From the NCBI GenBank assembly GCA_025403435.1, contig CM046338.1, forward strand, positions 20,267,141 to 20,331,140: DNA of 64,000 nt, read 5' to 3'. The position numbers and the translations under genes are program-made. The stretch is from Artocarpus heterophyllus. Lineage: Eukaryota; Streptophyta; Magnoliopsida; Rosales; Moraceae. Numbering within the stretch: position 1 is the stretch's first letter; every line of letters begins with the position of its first letter. The notes under the pieces are model-generated. The model was not told the origin of the DNA and did no database searches. It saw only the letters and a list, made by a program, of their open reading frames with translations. Of this stretch, positions 46,770 through 59,510 are shown piece after piece.

Positions 46770-47907
46770 TACAAAATATTTTAAAGTTTATGTTATTTTG
46801 ACGAGTTGTAGTGATAGAAAATATAATAGTTGCTTTTAGTTATAGTACGACTAAAATTGTAGGAAAATATTCTAAGGTTATATGTTTTAAAGAGAGAATT
46901 GGGTTCTGATTGATTAATTCTTATTTTAAGCCTTATTTTTAGTCTGTTGTCATATTTGTATGTTGGCCGTTCAATCGATTTAAAGTTATCTCGTATTGGC
47001 AGTTGTTTGACCAACCACCAATGAAAAAAGGGACAAATAGATGTCAACAATTTGCGTACTTTTTGAATTCGAAATACTTTTGGATTTTGGTGAAGTTATT
47101 TATTATAAAAGGTGTTTGGGATAGTAACTTACGTCATCAATTTTGGTTTAAAACTGTGACATATGAACTTTATACTGTAGATTTTTACTGTAGCATATTA
47201 AAAGCTTTATAATATTCACATTTCAAACCAATAATTTAAACTGCTATTCCAAAATTGCAGTATTTTTATGTAAAAGACCTTAATCTATCTTCAAACTTGA
47301 CATCATGCATTTACGGCAAAATTTACGGCAAAAAAATATTGGAGATCATGCATGGTTAACAGATGTTCAATGTGCATTGGATAGAAATATGAGCAAAATT
47401 TCTCCATGAAGTGGTGTTATTATCAACGATTACTTATCCTTTTAGTATTTTAGATTTATTTAGAAAGTATACTCCCGTTTTGATATCCTTAAATATATAC
47501 CTTCAACTTACATTTGCTTCACAAATTCATCCTTTTTTTTTTCCAAATCAACAATCAGATTGTAATGTGCCCTTACATAGAAAAATAAAAATATAAAAAT
47601 ATAAAGTACCCTCATAAGAAAACAGAGAGAGAACCCATTTTGAAGATTTCTTATTTTTATATTTTATTGAATTTTTTTTTTCATTTTTAATCTTCTATTT
47701 AAGGGAATTTTGGAATATTTAAGGTCAAAATTTTCAATCTAAACTCTTGTAGGTAAACATTTAATGAGATCAAACATGAAAGATATACTACCTGAATAAA
47801 TTTTAAATCATGAAACGAAAGGTACCCTACTGTCAAATTCAAATTTAGGAGGGGTTTTGAAAAGTAACTTTAAGAAAAACTAATTTTGACAAAATGATCT
47901 TTTTTTT
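46770..47907. other. Gene-free spacer
   Basis: No gene, RNA or transposon end was recognised. It is AT-rich, with words near 47700-47760 similar to 37440-37540. The short frames on both strands have no family features. Confidence 0.5.
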
Positions 47908-48590
47908 TAGGGGTGAACAACGGGCGGTTTTACGGTTTTTGGGCGGGTGCGGGTCGGTTTTTTTAAGTGGCGGGTTGGCGATTAACCAACCCACAAACCG
48001 CCCATGGAATGGCGGGCAGTTTCGGTTTGGGGGCAGGTGGAGCGGGTTGGGTCTACACTAATGTACAATATAATTTTTTAAGCTCTTTTTTATTAAAAAA
48101 AAGTGAAGAAATTTGTAGAAAATATAAGATGATAATGTATGAAGCATTCTCAACAACAACCAAATTTGACGCCTAAAGACAATAACCATATTCACAACAA
48201 ATTAAGAAACATAATCATTAATTGCAACAAGAAACATCAACTACAGATGAAGTGATGAACAAAGTCAAGAATTCTTGTTCTTCCATAAAACCTGTTCATT
48301 GAGTTCGGAAATAATAGGATACTACAGATGAAATGATGAACAAAGTTAAATGTTCTTTTTCTTTTAAAGAGTAAGGAGTGGGAGAGATTTAGATTAAAAA
48401 ATTTTTTTTTTTTTTTTTTTAAGAATTAGGCGAGCAGATTCGGGTTAAACCCGCCCCTAAAATTTAAAACCGTACCAGTCTGCCAACATAAATAGGCGGA
48501 CGGGTTGAACCCGCATAGTTCTTTTTTTCGGGTGGGCCGAGTGCATGTGCAGGCGATCGGCGGTTGCAGGGCGGTTTTTGTGCACCCCTA
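47908..48590. mobile_element. hAT-type MITE, 683 bp
   Basis: The left end TAGGGGTGAACAACGGGCGG and the reverse complement of the right end, TAGGGGTGCACAAAAACCGCC minus its last base, form terminal inverted repeats with the CAGGGGTG/TAGGGGTG start typical of hAT elements. The flanks are eight T on each side, in keeping with an 8-bp target duplication but of low information. GC-rich subterminal words (ggcgggt, aacccgc) occur in both orientations at each end. There is no transposase. The open frame at 47967-48176 is part of the element. Confidence 0.72.
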
Positions 48591-49817
48591 TTTTTTTTTG
48601 TTTGCAATTTTTTAACGTAAAAAAACATACTTTTAAACATAAAAATAGTTTTAATTTTTTTATTTTTTACTCTGTTGAAGTTTCTTTCTTCATTATAGTT
48701 ATTTGTCTTTTTTAAAAAAAAATTGAGACAATTTAACTGTCTAAAAAAAACCTGTTTTTTTTATGCTAAAAAAAAGACTTTCCTTCAATTAAGATTTTTT
48801 TTTTGCACTTTCGTCAAATTCTCACCAAATGTAGTTAAGACAAATTATGACGCAGACTTAAAAAGGGTATAATATTCCTTGGCTCAATTTACCGCAGATG
48901 TCTTCAAGGACGCAACATTTATGCCGCTGCAAGTTGTTTTTCCCCGTTGTCCACAAATAGAATAGAAAAACGTTTTTCCTATTTCTAGCCAAAAAAAATA
49001 AATTGTTTTTTCATCACCCTAGATGTTAACCCAAAAATAAAAGCTTTTCCTATACGACAAATGCTATTACAGTACCATAACCTGACATGTCCATTGCGGT
49101 CTCAAACATATCCCTATATCTATATTTTGATGCTTATATTATACACTGTTATTTGACAAGGACACTCAATACTTTATATATGCATGTGTTCTTTTTTTGC
49201 TAAAGATCAAATTCAAAACAGTATTTTTCCAATCGGACCTGTCTTTTGTTTTGAAGACATCAAAAGGTCATACTAGACTCTAGAGACCTTTAAAGCAACA
49301 CTTTCTCACAAAGAATTGATGGCCACGCCATCCAGAACATAAATGCAAAAACCCTCTTTTTTATTATTTCATTTTATTTTATTTTATTTTGCTAAAACAG
49401 ACGTTTCTAGTCATCAGTAACAAAGACAGAGCAGCGTCTCTTCGGATTGCATTAAATAAAGACACTCCAGCTAAACAGGAACATGTTGCATCGGCATAAC
49501 CAGGCTACTCCCAAATAGGAACTTTGGGGAAAACAGTTAATATATATATATATATATATATATAGTCACCGATTGGATGTCAGTCATCAAAACACTTAAT
49601 TTACCACCGGAAATATAGCAATTGCAAATACCTGCTACTACCTAGACTTGCGAGTCATCCCATTAGTCCCACCTAGTAGTTGTTTTTTGGCCATAAACAT
49701 CAATATGCTTCTCAAGTTGTTGAAGGTGGTCTGACCATACCAAAAAACATGAGAATTTAACTTACATATACACGAGTCCTCAAAAGTTCGAACACGGTCC
49801 TAAGAGAGCTAGCAGCC
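48591..49817. other. Spacer and 3' region of the AGO4-like gene
   Basis: The right part is the 3' side of the minus-strand Argonaute gene. An (ATTTT)n run at 49371-49390 reads as repeated AATAAAA on the minus strand, about 430 bp after the stop, and is a possible poly-A signal. A (TA)n repeat lies at 49541-49562. Nothing else was recognised. Confidence 0.45.
49541..49562. repeat. (TA)n microsatellite
   Basis: About eleven TA dinucleotides. Confidence 0.9.
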
Positions 49818-52800
49818 TCAGCAGAAAAACATTGAGTTGCTCACATTGTCCTGCAACTTGGGGAGTTGAGGCACAGGGGGAACTCCAGCAGATGTCAGCC
49901 CACCATGGCTCGAGGACGTTTCGGAGCTGTCATCAAACTTCATGAACTGCCCCACCTGGGTGGCTGCCAAATGGGCATAGCAGATCGGGGAAACTGCAAA
50001 AAGAACCAAGTATCATATTTTAGTAATTATAATTGAAAAGGGTTGTAATCGCCACTCAATTGCATACTATGGTAACAGGACAAAACAAAACATAGTGGAT
50101 TCAACGAAAAGCGCCATTACCTACAGAAATTGCAGTAGTGCTTCTCTGGTAACTGCAAAAATCACAAGTATGATTTTAGAGGACTATGTACAGTTATACA
50201 ACCTCTTGGACAATTTGACATAAACATGCAGAGTATACTGTTCACTTACACATATGAGAGAGAATGAACAAACTCCTGCAGATCATCAGCTGCAAAACCA
50301 ACCTCATCATACAGAACATGATAATGGGTTGGCCTCGTTGTCCCCTTAACAAAAAGGCAAGAATAAAATAGACAGTCAATTTTCTGAAAGGAAAAAAGAA
50401 AAAGCAGAAATACTTGAAGCATAGGACAAATTTATAAGAACAAACAAGGAAAAGGAATACTCACAATCATGCCAGCATGTGCACAAAGGTAAAAGTCATT
50501 GTTCCTAGGATGACAAATTTTGTTGTCTATAACGGTTCCTGCAGCAAAAAAAAAGTGTTTGGACAGGAGTTATTTATTCTGTAAAAGAAAGACAAGTGGT
50601 TATTTGAAGAAAAAGGAAAAACAGATATGGATTATTTCAAAAAGAAGTTGAGCACTATCTATTAGAAAGAGTACCAGGTGGAACATTGTCAGGAGATGAA
50701 TTCTGGAAGAACTTTGTATGGTGATTCTTTTGTGCAATGATCACCACAAACTTAGGGTTCCAGTTTTCATCAAGAAACTTGCACGCCTGAAATAAATTTG
50801 CAGTTAATATCATTCCATACCCAAACTAACAAAGAAACAAAAGATATCGGCAGCTCTCAAGACCTCAAGGATTTGGTCTAACTCAATGTTCAATACTTGA
50901 TTAAATTGCGACTCGCTCACTCCATCCCTGAATTAGTAAACAGTCAATAACAGGAATATTTCAGAAGCTCCAGTAAAAAAGTAAATTAGAAGACCTCTCA
51001 ATATAAAACAAACAGGAAACAGAAGAATGCAACCAATATAAAAACTAGCAAATGTCAGAAAACATACAGTAGAATATGAATGCAGATTATTAATACTTCA
51101 AAACTTCAAAAGACAACCAAAAACTAATTTATTAAACCATAGATAACATTTGAAAATATAGGTATTTTTGCAGAATTCCTTCTTGCCTCATAAAAATGTC
51201 CTTGATATAACTGTAAATGTCATTGCACACCAAATTATTAACAGGAGTTTATTTCAGAAACATAACAACAACAACAAATAATAATAGTAATAAATGAATA
51301 ATTGAACAAAAACTTAAAATCTTATGTTTCAAACAGCACTAAATTAGGTGATACTCAAACAATTTTAATTTTAAGAAATAACTCAGCCAGATACCTGAAA
51401 ATGATGATCTGTTCTGGCTTCCTTTTTCCTGAGCTGGTATAGAACTCCAGTAGAAGCTCCCTGACATTAGAAGAACATGCAACACATTGGCAGTCAACCA
51501 AAAACTCTAACCAGGAAATGTGCATTTTACTAGAACACAACTTCCTTCAGCGAATCAACATTGTGTAAATTTAAGCAGTAAATAAAACGTATTTTGATCC
51601 GTTTATTCTTTACTATTCTTATCAAGAATACAAAAATTATTAGCACCATTCCAGAAGATGGAAGTGAACAACTGTCATCCCATATTCATAACAAACACCT
51701 TTAAGATAAAAGCCCTACATTAGCAGCTCCATCCTCGGCTCTACAGAAAAAGAGATGATGCACAAACAGATCGTTAAATCCAGCCTTTATGATACACATC
51801 CTACCTCATGATACCTTCATCCTCAGTCTCCGACACTCGCTTAAACAGTGAGTCGATCATTTCAACCTTTGGCGACTGTGTGCGAACAGTAGCCCTATAA
51901 CGTGAAATCAACGGCCACTCCCTAGAGCTCACCACCTATTATTTGAAGCTCAAGTATCAACGTATTACACAACTACCAAATTAAAATTAGCTTCTCTAAT
52001 GAATGTTTAAAGTTTTTAGACGCTAAAACCTCATGGCTGAGAAATGTCTATACAATATACTTAAAAAGGGTCCACTACAAATTTAATGCAATATCTACAG
52101 TTCATTTACAATTGGAGTCAATGATATCAACTTGAAAACAATTTCCCCTTTGCTCACTACAATGTCAATAATCAGACTGGAGATTTACGTGCAAGATGAA
52201 AACAACATATGACGTTAGCATGTCTTGTACAATTTTAAAAACATTCAGATGCTTCTGTAAATTATCCTCAAAAGAGAATATAACAGCAATGATTGTCAAG
52301 ATACCGCAGCAATTGATGGTATGTCAGACTGCCCAGGAGAGCCATGCGAGACATCCATTCCCAGGATGATTGTGGGAACTTTGGAAACCAGAGGTATCAT
52401 AGTAGAACGTTCAATAGCTAGCATTGAATTTAACCCACCAAGCTGCAAGAATTTGAGATTTGAGAGCATAAGAAAACATGATTACCAAAGAAAAAGGGTA
52501 AGCAAGGACTCAAGACATTCACATACGGTAGCCAGTACCTTTGCATTGATCTTTAAAAGAACGTTGGTTAGGTATTGATCATTGACCCTTGTAGGGGCAA
52601 TGCACTGAGTCACAATTCCAATTTCAGAAAGATTCTTCCGTTTCCATGGTCCTGGGAGATTGAACAAAATTGGTCATAGAGAAATTTCTTATCAAAATAA
52701 AAAAAAGACCCAACGAATAAAATTTCAAAAATAAAATAAACTAAACAAGTACAATTAAAAACTGTGAACAGATAAAGGACAATTAACTCAACCATAAAGA

Positions 52801-55800
52801 TCACAATTTTTTCTCTCTGGAAGCAAGCAAAGGAGGAATTCTGGTTGCCCGGGAAGCCTAGACTTGATTTCCTCAAACATTTTCTCCACCCGAACCAAGG
52901 GTGGGGCACGTCGAAGATTGCCAGGTTCTTCAAAGACATCAAAAGGATCCTTTATGAGCTGTCAGAAAATGAAATCAACTATTGTCAATTACTTGATTAT
53001 TCGCCGCAGAAATTCATAGGCAAACAAAACACCATTACTTACAACGCCCTTCATCTCTCCGCATTTGATGAGACTGGTGACAAGGTTTCTTACGTCACAA
53101 CGTGCATTAAAGTTAACTACAGCCCACCTTTCTATCTTAGTTGGTTGCACTAGTTTCTGCACAAGCATTTGTAAGTTATCAATTGGACCAAATTAATAAA
53201 AGAAATAGATGGAAATAAATGGGGCCTGAAGAATCACCTTGTTGTTAAAATTCCATTTACCATTCCGAGGGAAAAAATCCTCCCCATTGCCTGCTTTCAA
53301 CTGTTCAGAGAACAAAAAATCAAAGGAAAAAGCATGATCTAGTCCATAAAAATAAATAAATAGTAAACAAAAATTTAAATTGATAAGAACTCATTCCTCA
53401 ACATAATAGTAAATACCTTAGGAGCAGGCAGAACACGGCCTTCCACCTGGGTAAAGTTGCTATTGATTTGAATACCACAAGAACGTAGCATTGGCTCAGC
53501 ATCATAGTTGTTACGCTTCAAAGCCTGCATACAAATTCAAGAAACTTTTAAAAAATCACGTATTAGAAGTGATAAAAGGATAAGAAACAATACTCACATT
53601 GGACAAGGTTGACATCCGCTCCTGTGGCTTCTGCCTAGATTTCTCCACCAGAGAAGCTCTTTGAAAAGTGGAGAGTGCCTTTGTATAGCGTTGCAAAGAT
53701 ACCAGAGTGCAGAGCTAAAAAACAGGAAAAATGTAATCATGGTTTAAATACTAACAAACATATTTGTTGCATCAACTAGAATGAACTACAGAAAGATCAA
53801 GTTACCTCAAGGGGGAAAAAGGTCGGCCTCTTTGGCTTTCCCACATTGATGCATGGCAGATTTTCAGAATATTGCAAATTCATCTTCCGGTGGTTAACAA
53901 AGTAGTCGTATACAGTCACTTCCAATGGTTCAGAATCATTGTATCCACCTTTTTGCTTCAGAGAGAACCTGGTCACAAGTAGGCACATGAATTATCCAAC
54001 ACAATAAAAAATAAAAAAATAAATAAATAAAACAAGAAAAAAGAAAGGACCAAATATGACATGATAAATAAGATCAACAATGTAAGAAACTACAGACTAA
54101 TTAAGCATGACAGGAAGGAAAAAACAACTGCAATAAAGTGAGAAGAGAAAAAAAATGATACGTCTGTTCTCTGCATGGCTTGTCACTCAGCCCTGTAATT
54201 TTGTATTCAGCATTAGAAGGACTAACTTTAATCCTCAAATTTTTCAGAGCACGTTTAGCCTGTTCAAAAAAGTATATGTCAGACAAAATGATAACAGCCA
54301 TATCAAATAAACAAATGTTGATTACCTTATTCCAGTCTAGCGAAAAAGGATCATTCACACCCTGATTGGCAATCAAAAAATCCACAACAGGACCAGGTTG
54401 AATGATCATAGTAGTTGATACATCTGGAGAAAGATTAAAGATTGAATAAAGACAACAGTAAATTTACAAAAATACAGAAGAACAAAGAAAAGCATGTTAC
54501 CAATATTCAATGACAGCCCCTCCTGGGCGGTTCTGAAACTTGAATGGAATCCTCTGCAGCCAAGAACTCCACCTCCAACATCCACGAAACTCTTAGAATC
54601 ATTGTGAAAAAAGGATTGGCGAACAAGTAGGCATCCTCTGCAACAATCCCGTTATAGTTAACAGTGATCGTGGCACATCAACTCGGCCAAATTGGACGTT
54701 TTAAGGGTAAGAAAAATTATCCTTATAAAAATGGTTTAAAAAGGCATTCGAGGCGTACGCCTCGAGGCTCGCCTCAATTTGAGGCGCTTGATCAGCGCTT
54801 CAAGGCTTAAGCCTTGAATGGCTTGAACAAGGCTTACGCCTTTTTTCATTGAGGCATGCGCCTTGAGGCGTTTTTGCCTCAAGGCTTATGAGGCGTGAGC
54901 CTCAAATTGAAGGCTATTTTGAGCCGGTTTTCAATCCAATCTTTTTTTTTCCCTTTCAAAGAAAGTCAACCCAATATCAAAATCGGGCTTTAATCAGATT
55001 AAAATATGCAAATAGATTTTTAAACCCTAAGTCTACCATCTTCTTCGACACTTCTTCATCATCTGCCTCTTTCCTCATCATCGACCCTTTCTTGATCATC
55101 AACCCCTACAACTTTCAAGCCCACTGCCCTATGAGCAGTGACTAGAACGACGGCCCACCAACAACAACCACCTCCAGATTCTGACCTCGTCAGCCCTCAC
55201 TCCTTAGGTTTTTTTTCCCCCTTTTTCTTTTATTTTCTACCGTACGTTGGGTTTTTTTTTTCTTTTTTCCCCTCTTATAGCTACTGTAGTAATGTATATT
55301 TTATAGAAGTAGGTGTTATGCAAAAATGATAATGTTATATAAAATGAAAGTTATATAAAGAGTGCAATAAGTGATTTTTATTCATTTAAATCTATAGTTA
55401 TTTCATTTTCTCAAAAAAAAAAAAAAAAGTTATCTTATGTGCTATAAAAGCCATATAATTATAACCATATTAAAAGAACAATAGCATACATATTATATTG
55501 TATGTGTTTTATGCACTTTCTTATTGTGTCTTATGGTTTTGTGATGAACTAAGTGTGTGTTTTATGGCATGTTTATGAATTTTATTCAACTTTCTGAATT
55601 TTTTTATTTTGCATTCGAGGCTCACGCCTCAATCCGCCTCGAGGCTTGCGCCTCGAGTCAATTAGACAAAACGCCTCGGTTCTGTTTTTGCGTTTTAAAA
55701 CCTTGCTTATAAACCAGGTTGATGGGAGAAGATAAAGCATGATTCACTCACTGCTTTGATGCGTGTTGTCTTAAAATGATATCCAGCACTCGTAGGGCTT

Positions 55801-56626
55801 CTTGGGAGTTCTCAGATTCCTGACCACGCAGAGCACTTCCAATGGCTTGCATGGGAATTTTTGCAGCAAAGCTAATCTCCACTTTAAATGTTTTGGAGTG
55901 ATATTGTCGGCGCAATCTCTTACGGTCATTCTCAGATGGGCTACCATGACCATCAGGGCTACGGTTGCCATTGCTCCTGAACAAAAACAAGTTCAATAGG
56001 GAATAGAATATTAAAGAGCCAAAAGGGAAAAAAATAATCAAATATACGTCTACCTTTCTGCTGAAACATCCTCAAGCACAACAGTGAATTCAAGCTTATT
56101 TCGTGGAAGAGGACCAACAGTAAATAAGCTCTTTTCACCATCGTAGGCAAAGTCCTTATCAGCCAAGTCACTGCGGTAAGTCTCATGGACCTTATCAATC
56201 ACCTTCCTTCCAACACCCTTTCCATCAACAGGACGGCCATCTTCGTAGGAGAGAGCAACCTTTTTATATAGCAAAATAATAAAAAATCAAGTTATAAAAA
56301 TGTTGACTAATGTGACGGCCGCACAATACAGTAAAGAAAACACAAATATCATGGAAAAGCATAGTAAGGAAGCATACACTATAGTGGAAGAAGAAACCAT
56401 CAACATTACCCACTCTAACTTTAAAGTGGTTAGTCAGCAGAGGAATCTTTTGCCCTTTGGTACCGAGGCCGTGCCTGGCCATCGGAACACGGACAATTTT
56501 CTTCTTAGCTGGTTCAGCAGGAGCCAGTTCAGATGCTGCTTGAGTCGGAACAACATTTGGTGGAACAGGAGGGGGAGGTGGCAAAGCCTCCTCCACCCCA
56601 TTTCCATCTGGCTCAGAGCCACCCAT
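49818..56626 (-). CDS. AGO4: ARGONAUTE protein, AGO4 clade (22 coding exons, 914 aa)
   Basis: The protein binds 24-nt siRNAs and guides DNA methylation in the nucleus. Coding exons (5' to 3' on the minus strand) are 56626-56378, 56259-56054, 55976-55752, 54637-54501, 54423-54326, 54259-54162, 53968-53806, 53714-53598, 53524-53417, 53300-53238, 53156-53043, 52958-52793, 52651-52539, 52442-52305, 51935-51805, 51460-51395, 50927-50864, 50786-50675, 50538-50465, 50344-50250, 50152-50121 and 49993-49818. All introns are GT-AG, and the sum is 2745 nt with one open frame. There is a Pro-rich N-terminus (PPPPPVPP) and an N domain. A basic patch RKRLRR (170-175) may help nuclear import. PAZ spans about 275-390, MID about 440-570 and PIWI about 570-880. 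The slicer tetrad is complete: Asp649 (GMDVSHG), Glu690, Asp732 (FRDGVSE) and His864 (CYAHLA). The end SMFFC and the SETSSSHGG stretch are typical of the AGO4/6/9 group. A transposon sits in intron 3. Paralogue choice within AGO4/AGO9 is not settled. Confidence 0.93.
54730..55705. mobile_element. hAT-like non-autonomous element inside AGO4 intron 3
   Basis: An exact 8-bp repeat, CTTATAAA, flanks the element (54722-54729 and 55706-55713). The ends aatggtttaaaaaggc and caaggttttaaaacgc (reverse complement of the right end) match at 12 of 16 positions. Both subterminal regions are packed with GAGGC/GCCTC words forming palindromes, for example cgaggcgtacgcctcg at 54749-54764. The middle is unrelated T-rich sequence without a transposase. 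The 8-bp duplication and end structure fit the hAT superfamily. The intron remains spliceable on paper, with normal borders at 54638 and 55751. Confidence 0.68.
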
Positions 56627-56629
56627 ATC

Positions 56630-58351
56630 CTGAGCAGAACACACAATGACTAATAGTGCACACGAAAGAATCTGTAAAAGCCTAAAAATTTTCTTGAATC
56701 ACAAGCGAACAAGCAAAAAAATAAAAACGATTTGATGCAGGCAATCATATCAGGAGAAAAAAAAAACCCACTAAAATTGCAAGAAATGCATGCAATTGAC
56801 TTCCAAAACTCACAACAGAGTGCACACAATAGCACTAGGAAATAAGCAAACATGAAATCAGAAACCCGTTTGGAACACAAAACCTAGCAAGACTTGCATG
56901 CAACACACAAATAGATTGTTTTAGAGGAAACCATAGAAGAAAAAGAAATCCAAAGGACACTACTAGGCAGAAAACTGTGCCGATGGACTCAAAAATACTC
57001 AATATGAACAAGGAGGTCGTTCCAGTCATCAGAGAACATGCAAGATGCAGAACGCCATGCATTTACAAATTACAAAACAAACTAGAAAGACCATTTGTCA
57101 GTTGTGACAATATTGTTGTGACAAAAATTTCACAAAGTGGCGTTATATGCTGTGCAAAAAGCTTAATGGGAAAGCAAACCCAAAAAAAAGCATTAAAAAA
57201 TTATCACCATAAAACACTTAAAAAGATTCATTCAAGTGCTAGCAAGGTTCTAGCTCTAAAGTGCCATTGTAGTTTTCCCAACTACAGAGAACAAAGCACA
57301 TATATGATATAATAAAATAAAAAGTAAAGCTAGTAGTCAAAGTAATTAAAAACCAAAAAAAAAAGAATAAGCAAACGAAGCCAAATCTGTTAGTAGAATG
57401 CTGAAGAAGAAACACTTCCAATCTAACATGCAAAAACCAAAACCCACTATTTCAAAACATGAAAAAAAATTTAAAAAAAAGACTAAATATAAAGCCATTT
57501 AAAACATCACAGCCTTTGATTAAGTTCTAGAGAGCCATTTTAGGCTTTTCTCAACCATCAGACTTCAACAGAAGGCAGGCAAAAGACAGAATGAGAAACA
57601 AAACTGAATATTAGAAAAGAATGCTGGAGAAAAGACATTATAAACCAAAGACACTTTCAACCAACATGAAAACAAGAAAAATCCCCCAAAACTTTTACCA
57701 GGAAACCAAGCACACATGAGAAAAACATTCAAGACACTCACATATAAACAGAACAAAAGCCATAGGGATAGTAACCATCGATTTACCCCAAAAAAAATTA
57801 AAAATTAAAAAAAGGCAAAGGCATAAAAAACAAAAAATATGCTATTTCTTCTTACCGAAAAGGCCAAAACTAAGAAAGTCTCCTTCAAACCTGCGAGAAA
57901 AATGGACAAAAAAAAGAAGAAAATCCATTAAAGGAACACAATAAAAATTAAAAAAATAAAAATAAAAACAAACAATGCTGGTTTTACCAGTCACAAAACA
58001 CAAAAGAGGGCTCGAAACAGAGGAAAAACTCGGTCAAATCCAAAAGCCAGAACCCAGAAATATAAAAATGTAACCGAAACAGCAAAATAATGAGCCGTAA
58101 ATAAAATAAAATAACGAAACATGACAAAACAAAAGCAGAAGAGAATATTTGTGAAGGAAAAACAAAAACCAACGCTGATACATCTCAAAAGCCAAACAAA
58201 TCCAAAAAAAAAAAAGAGAAAAATTGAAATCGCCAAAAGACCGAAAACGACACCAGAAAAGATTGAGAAAGGATCTGCATTCAAGAAGTCAACCCTCAAA
58301 AACACCCAAAAGAGAAGGAAAAAACGAAAAAAACCCAAAAAATCCTGTACC
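56630..58351 (-). other. 5'UTR intron of the AGO4-like gene, with possible 35-nt exon
   Basis: On the minus strand CTTTCAG|GTACAGG (donor at 58350-58351) and TGCTCAG|GATATG (acceptor at 56630-56631, three bases before the ATG) define an intron of about 1.7 kb in the 5' leader. Within it CGCAG|GTTTGAAGG...TTTTCG|GTAAGAAG (57890 to 57856) could be an optional 35-nt non-coding exon. The two plus-strand Lys-rich frames here are only the antisense of T-rich intron. Confidence 0.6.
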
Positions 58352-58440
58352 TGAAAGTGGAAGAACCCTAAAAACCCTAGAAGGCTAAAAAAAAGATCTC
58401 TATAACTCCAACTCTCACTCTCTCTCTCTAAAACTCTCTC
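58352..58440 (-). other. 5'UTR first exon of the AGO4-like gene
   Basis: The exon ends with CCACTTTCAG before the donor. Upstream on the minus strand lies a GA-repeat (plus strand ctctctctctct, about 58420-58441) close to the presumed transcription start. No clear TATA box is seen, so the exact start is a guess. Confidence 0.5.
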
Positions 58441-59510
58441 GCTCGACAATGCGGAAAGGAAGTCGAAACAATGGCAATGTACTAGGTAGTACAGTAGAAG
58501 TGCTAGCTCTGCGGGACCACGACGGTAAATTTGGTTCGGTTGACACCTAATCACTGCAGGATAACTCCCTCAGGTTTTCGCCTCGTTACAGTTCGTAAAG
58601 TGGGGCCGATGTTATGGAAATGGACGGTTGAGATTGGCGGCGTTTTTATTGATATTCCTTCCGAGCATTGATTGGTTAAGTGCTGGACTTTCCTTTTGCT
58701 TTTTTAATTGTAATTGTACGAAAACGAACGACTCTCTTCTTGTGATTGTCGCTCTCTCTCTTTCTCACGGTAACGTCACGGTAACCGAAGCGCACGCTCC
58801 TGTATCGTTTCGACCATAGTGGGTTATGTCACTCCTCGGGCAACCCGTGCGCTTCCCCAAGTTTTTTTCCATTTGACGATTTTGACACTGAGAAGATCAT
58901 GGAATGGTTTATGTGCTGCTCAAGTGGAAGGAAATTTAGGGGTTGTTTCGTCATTTAAGGACTCTGCAACATTTTCGTGGGGCCCGCATATTTGATAAAA
59001 CGCTAATGTTTTAAGGAGATGACTCTCCGGTGACCTGATAGTAATTGAAATTATGTGAGAGAAAACGTGGTGATAAAACCAATTCTAACTATTTTTTATT
59101 TTTTTTTTTCAATTCTAGTTCTTTTCTAAAATATATTGATCGGGTGTTATTTGTATTTTTCCTTTTTTTTCTTTTTTAAGGTGAAAACTTTTATTTTCCA
59201 TTCATATATTTTGGAATTAACCCAAAAAAAAAAAATCTTTAGAAGCGTATCTATTACACCTTTTCTAAAAGGGTATCAATCCTCTTCATTAGAAAGTTTT
59301 TTTTCTCTCTCTCTCTCTGGAACATTTTCTTCTTATCTTACTATAAAAACAGAGAACATCTTTTTTAAAAAAAAACCTGGTAAAAACTGTTATATTTTGT
59401 TATGATTTGTCATTTAAAAAATTTTAAGAACGTCATTATAAATTTTCAACAATTTTTGAAGCTCATCCAAAGCTAAAAAGGAAAAAAATTACATTTAATT
59501 CATAGAATAT
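58441..59510. other. Upstream region of the AGO4-like gene
   Basis: Presumed promoter side of the minus-strand AGO4 gene. It is GC-richer near the gene (58450-58880) and then T-rich. No gene or transposon end was recognised. The frame at 59136-59405 is low-complexity Phe/Lys. Confidence 0.45.

Noticed and set aside
47967..48176. Gly-rich 69-codon frame
   Set aside because: Lies wholly inside the hAT MITE and comes from its GC-rich terminal words.
54888..55145. 85-codon frame in the AGO4 intron-3 element
   Set aside because: No transposase or other domain seen; sits in the T-rich middle of a non-autonomous element.
54733..55702. Shorter borders for the intron-3 element set by the TIR core only
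   Set aside because: These borders give no flanking duplication, whereas 54730-55705 gives an exact 8-bp one.
56300..56653. 117-codon plus-strand frame over AGO4 exon 1
   Set aside because: Antisense shadow of the coding exon and intron 1.
57991..58554. 187-codon Phe-rich minus-strand frame
   Set aside because: Covers the AGO4 5'UTR exon and T-rich intron; composition explains the long frame.
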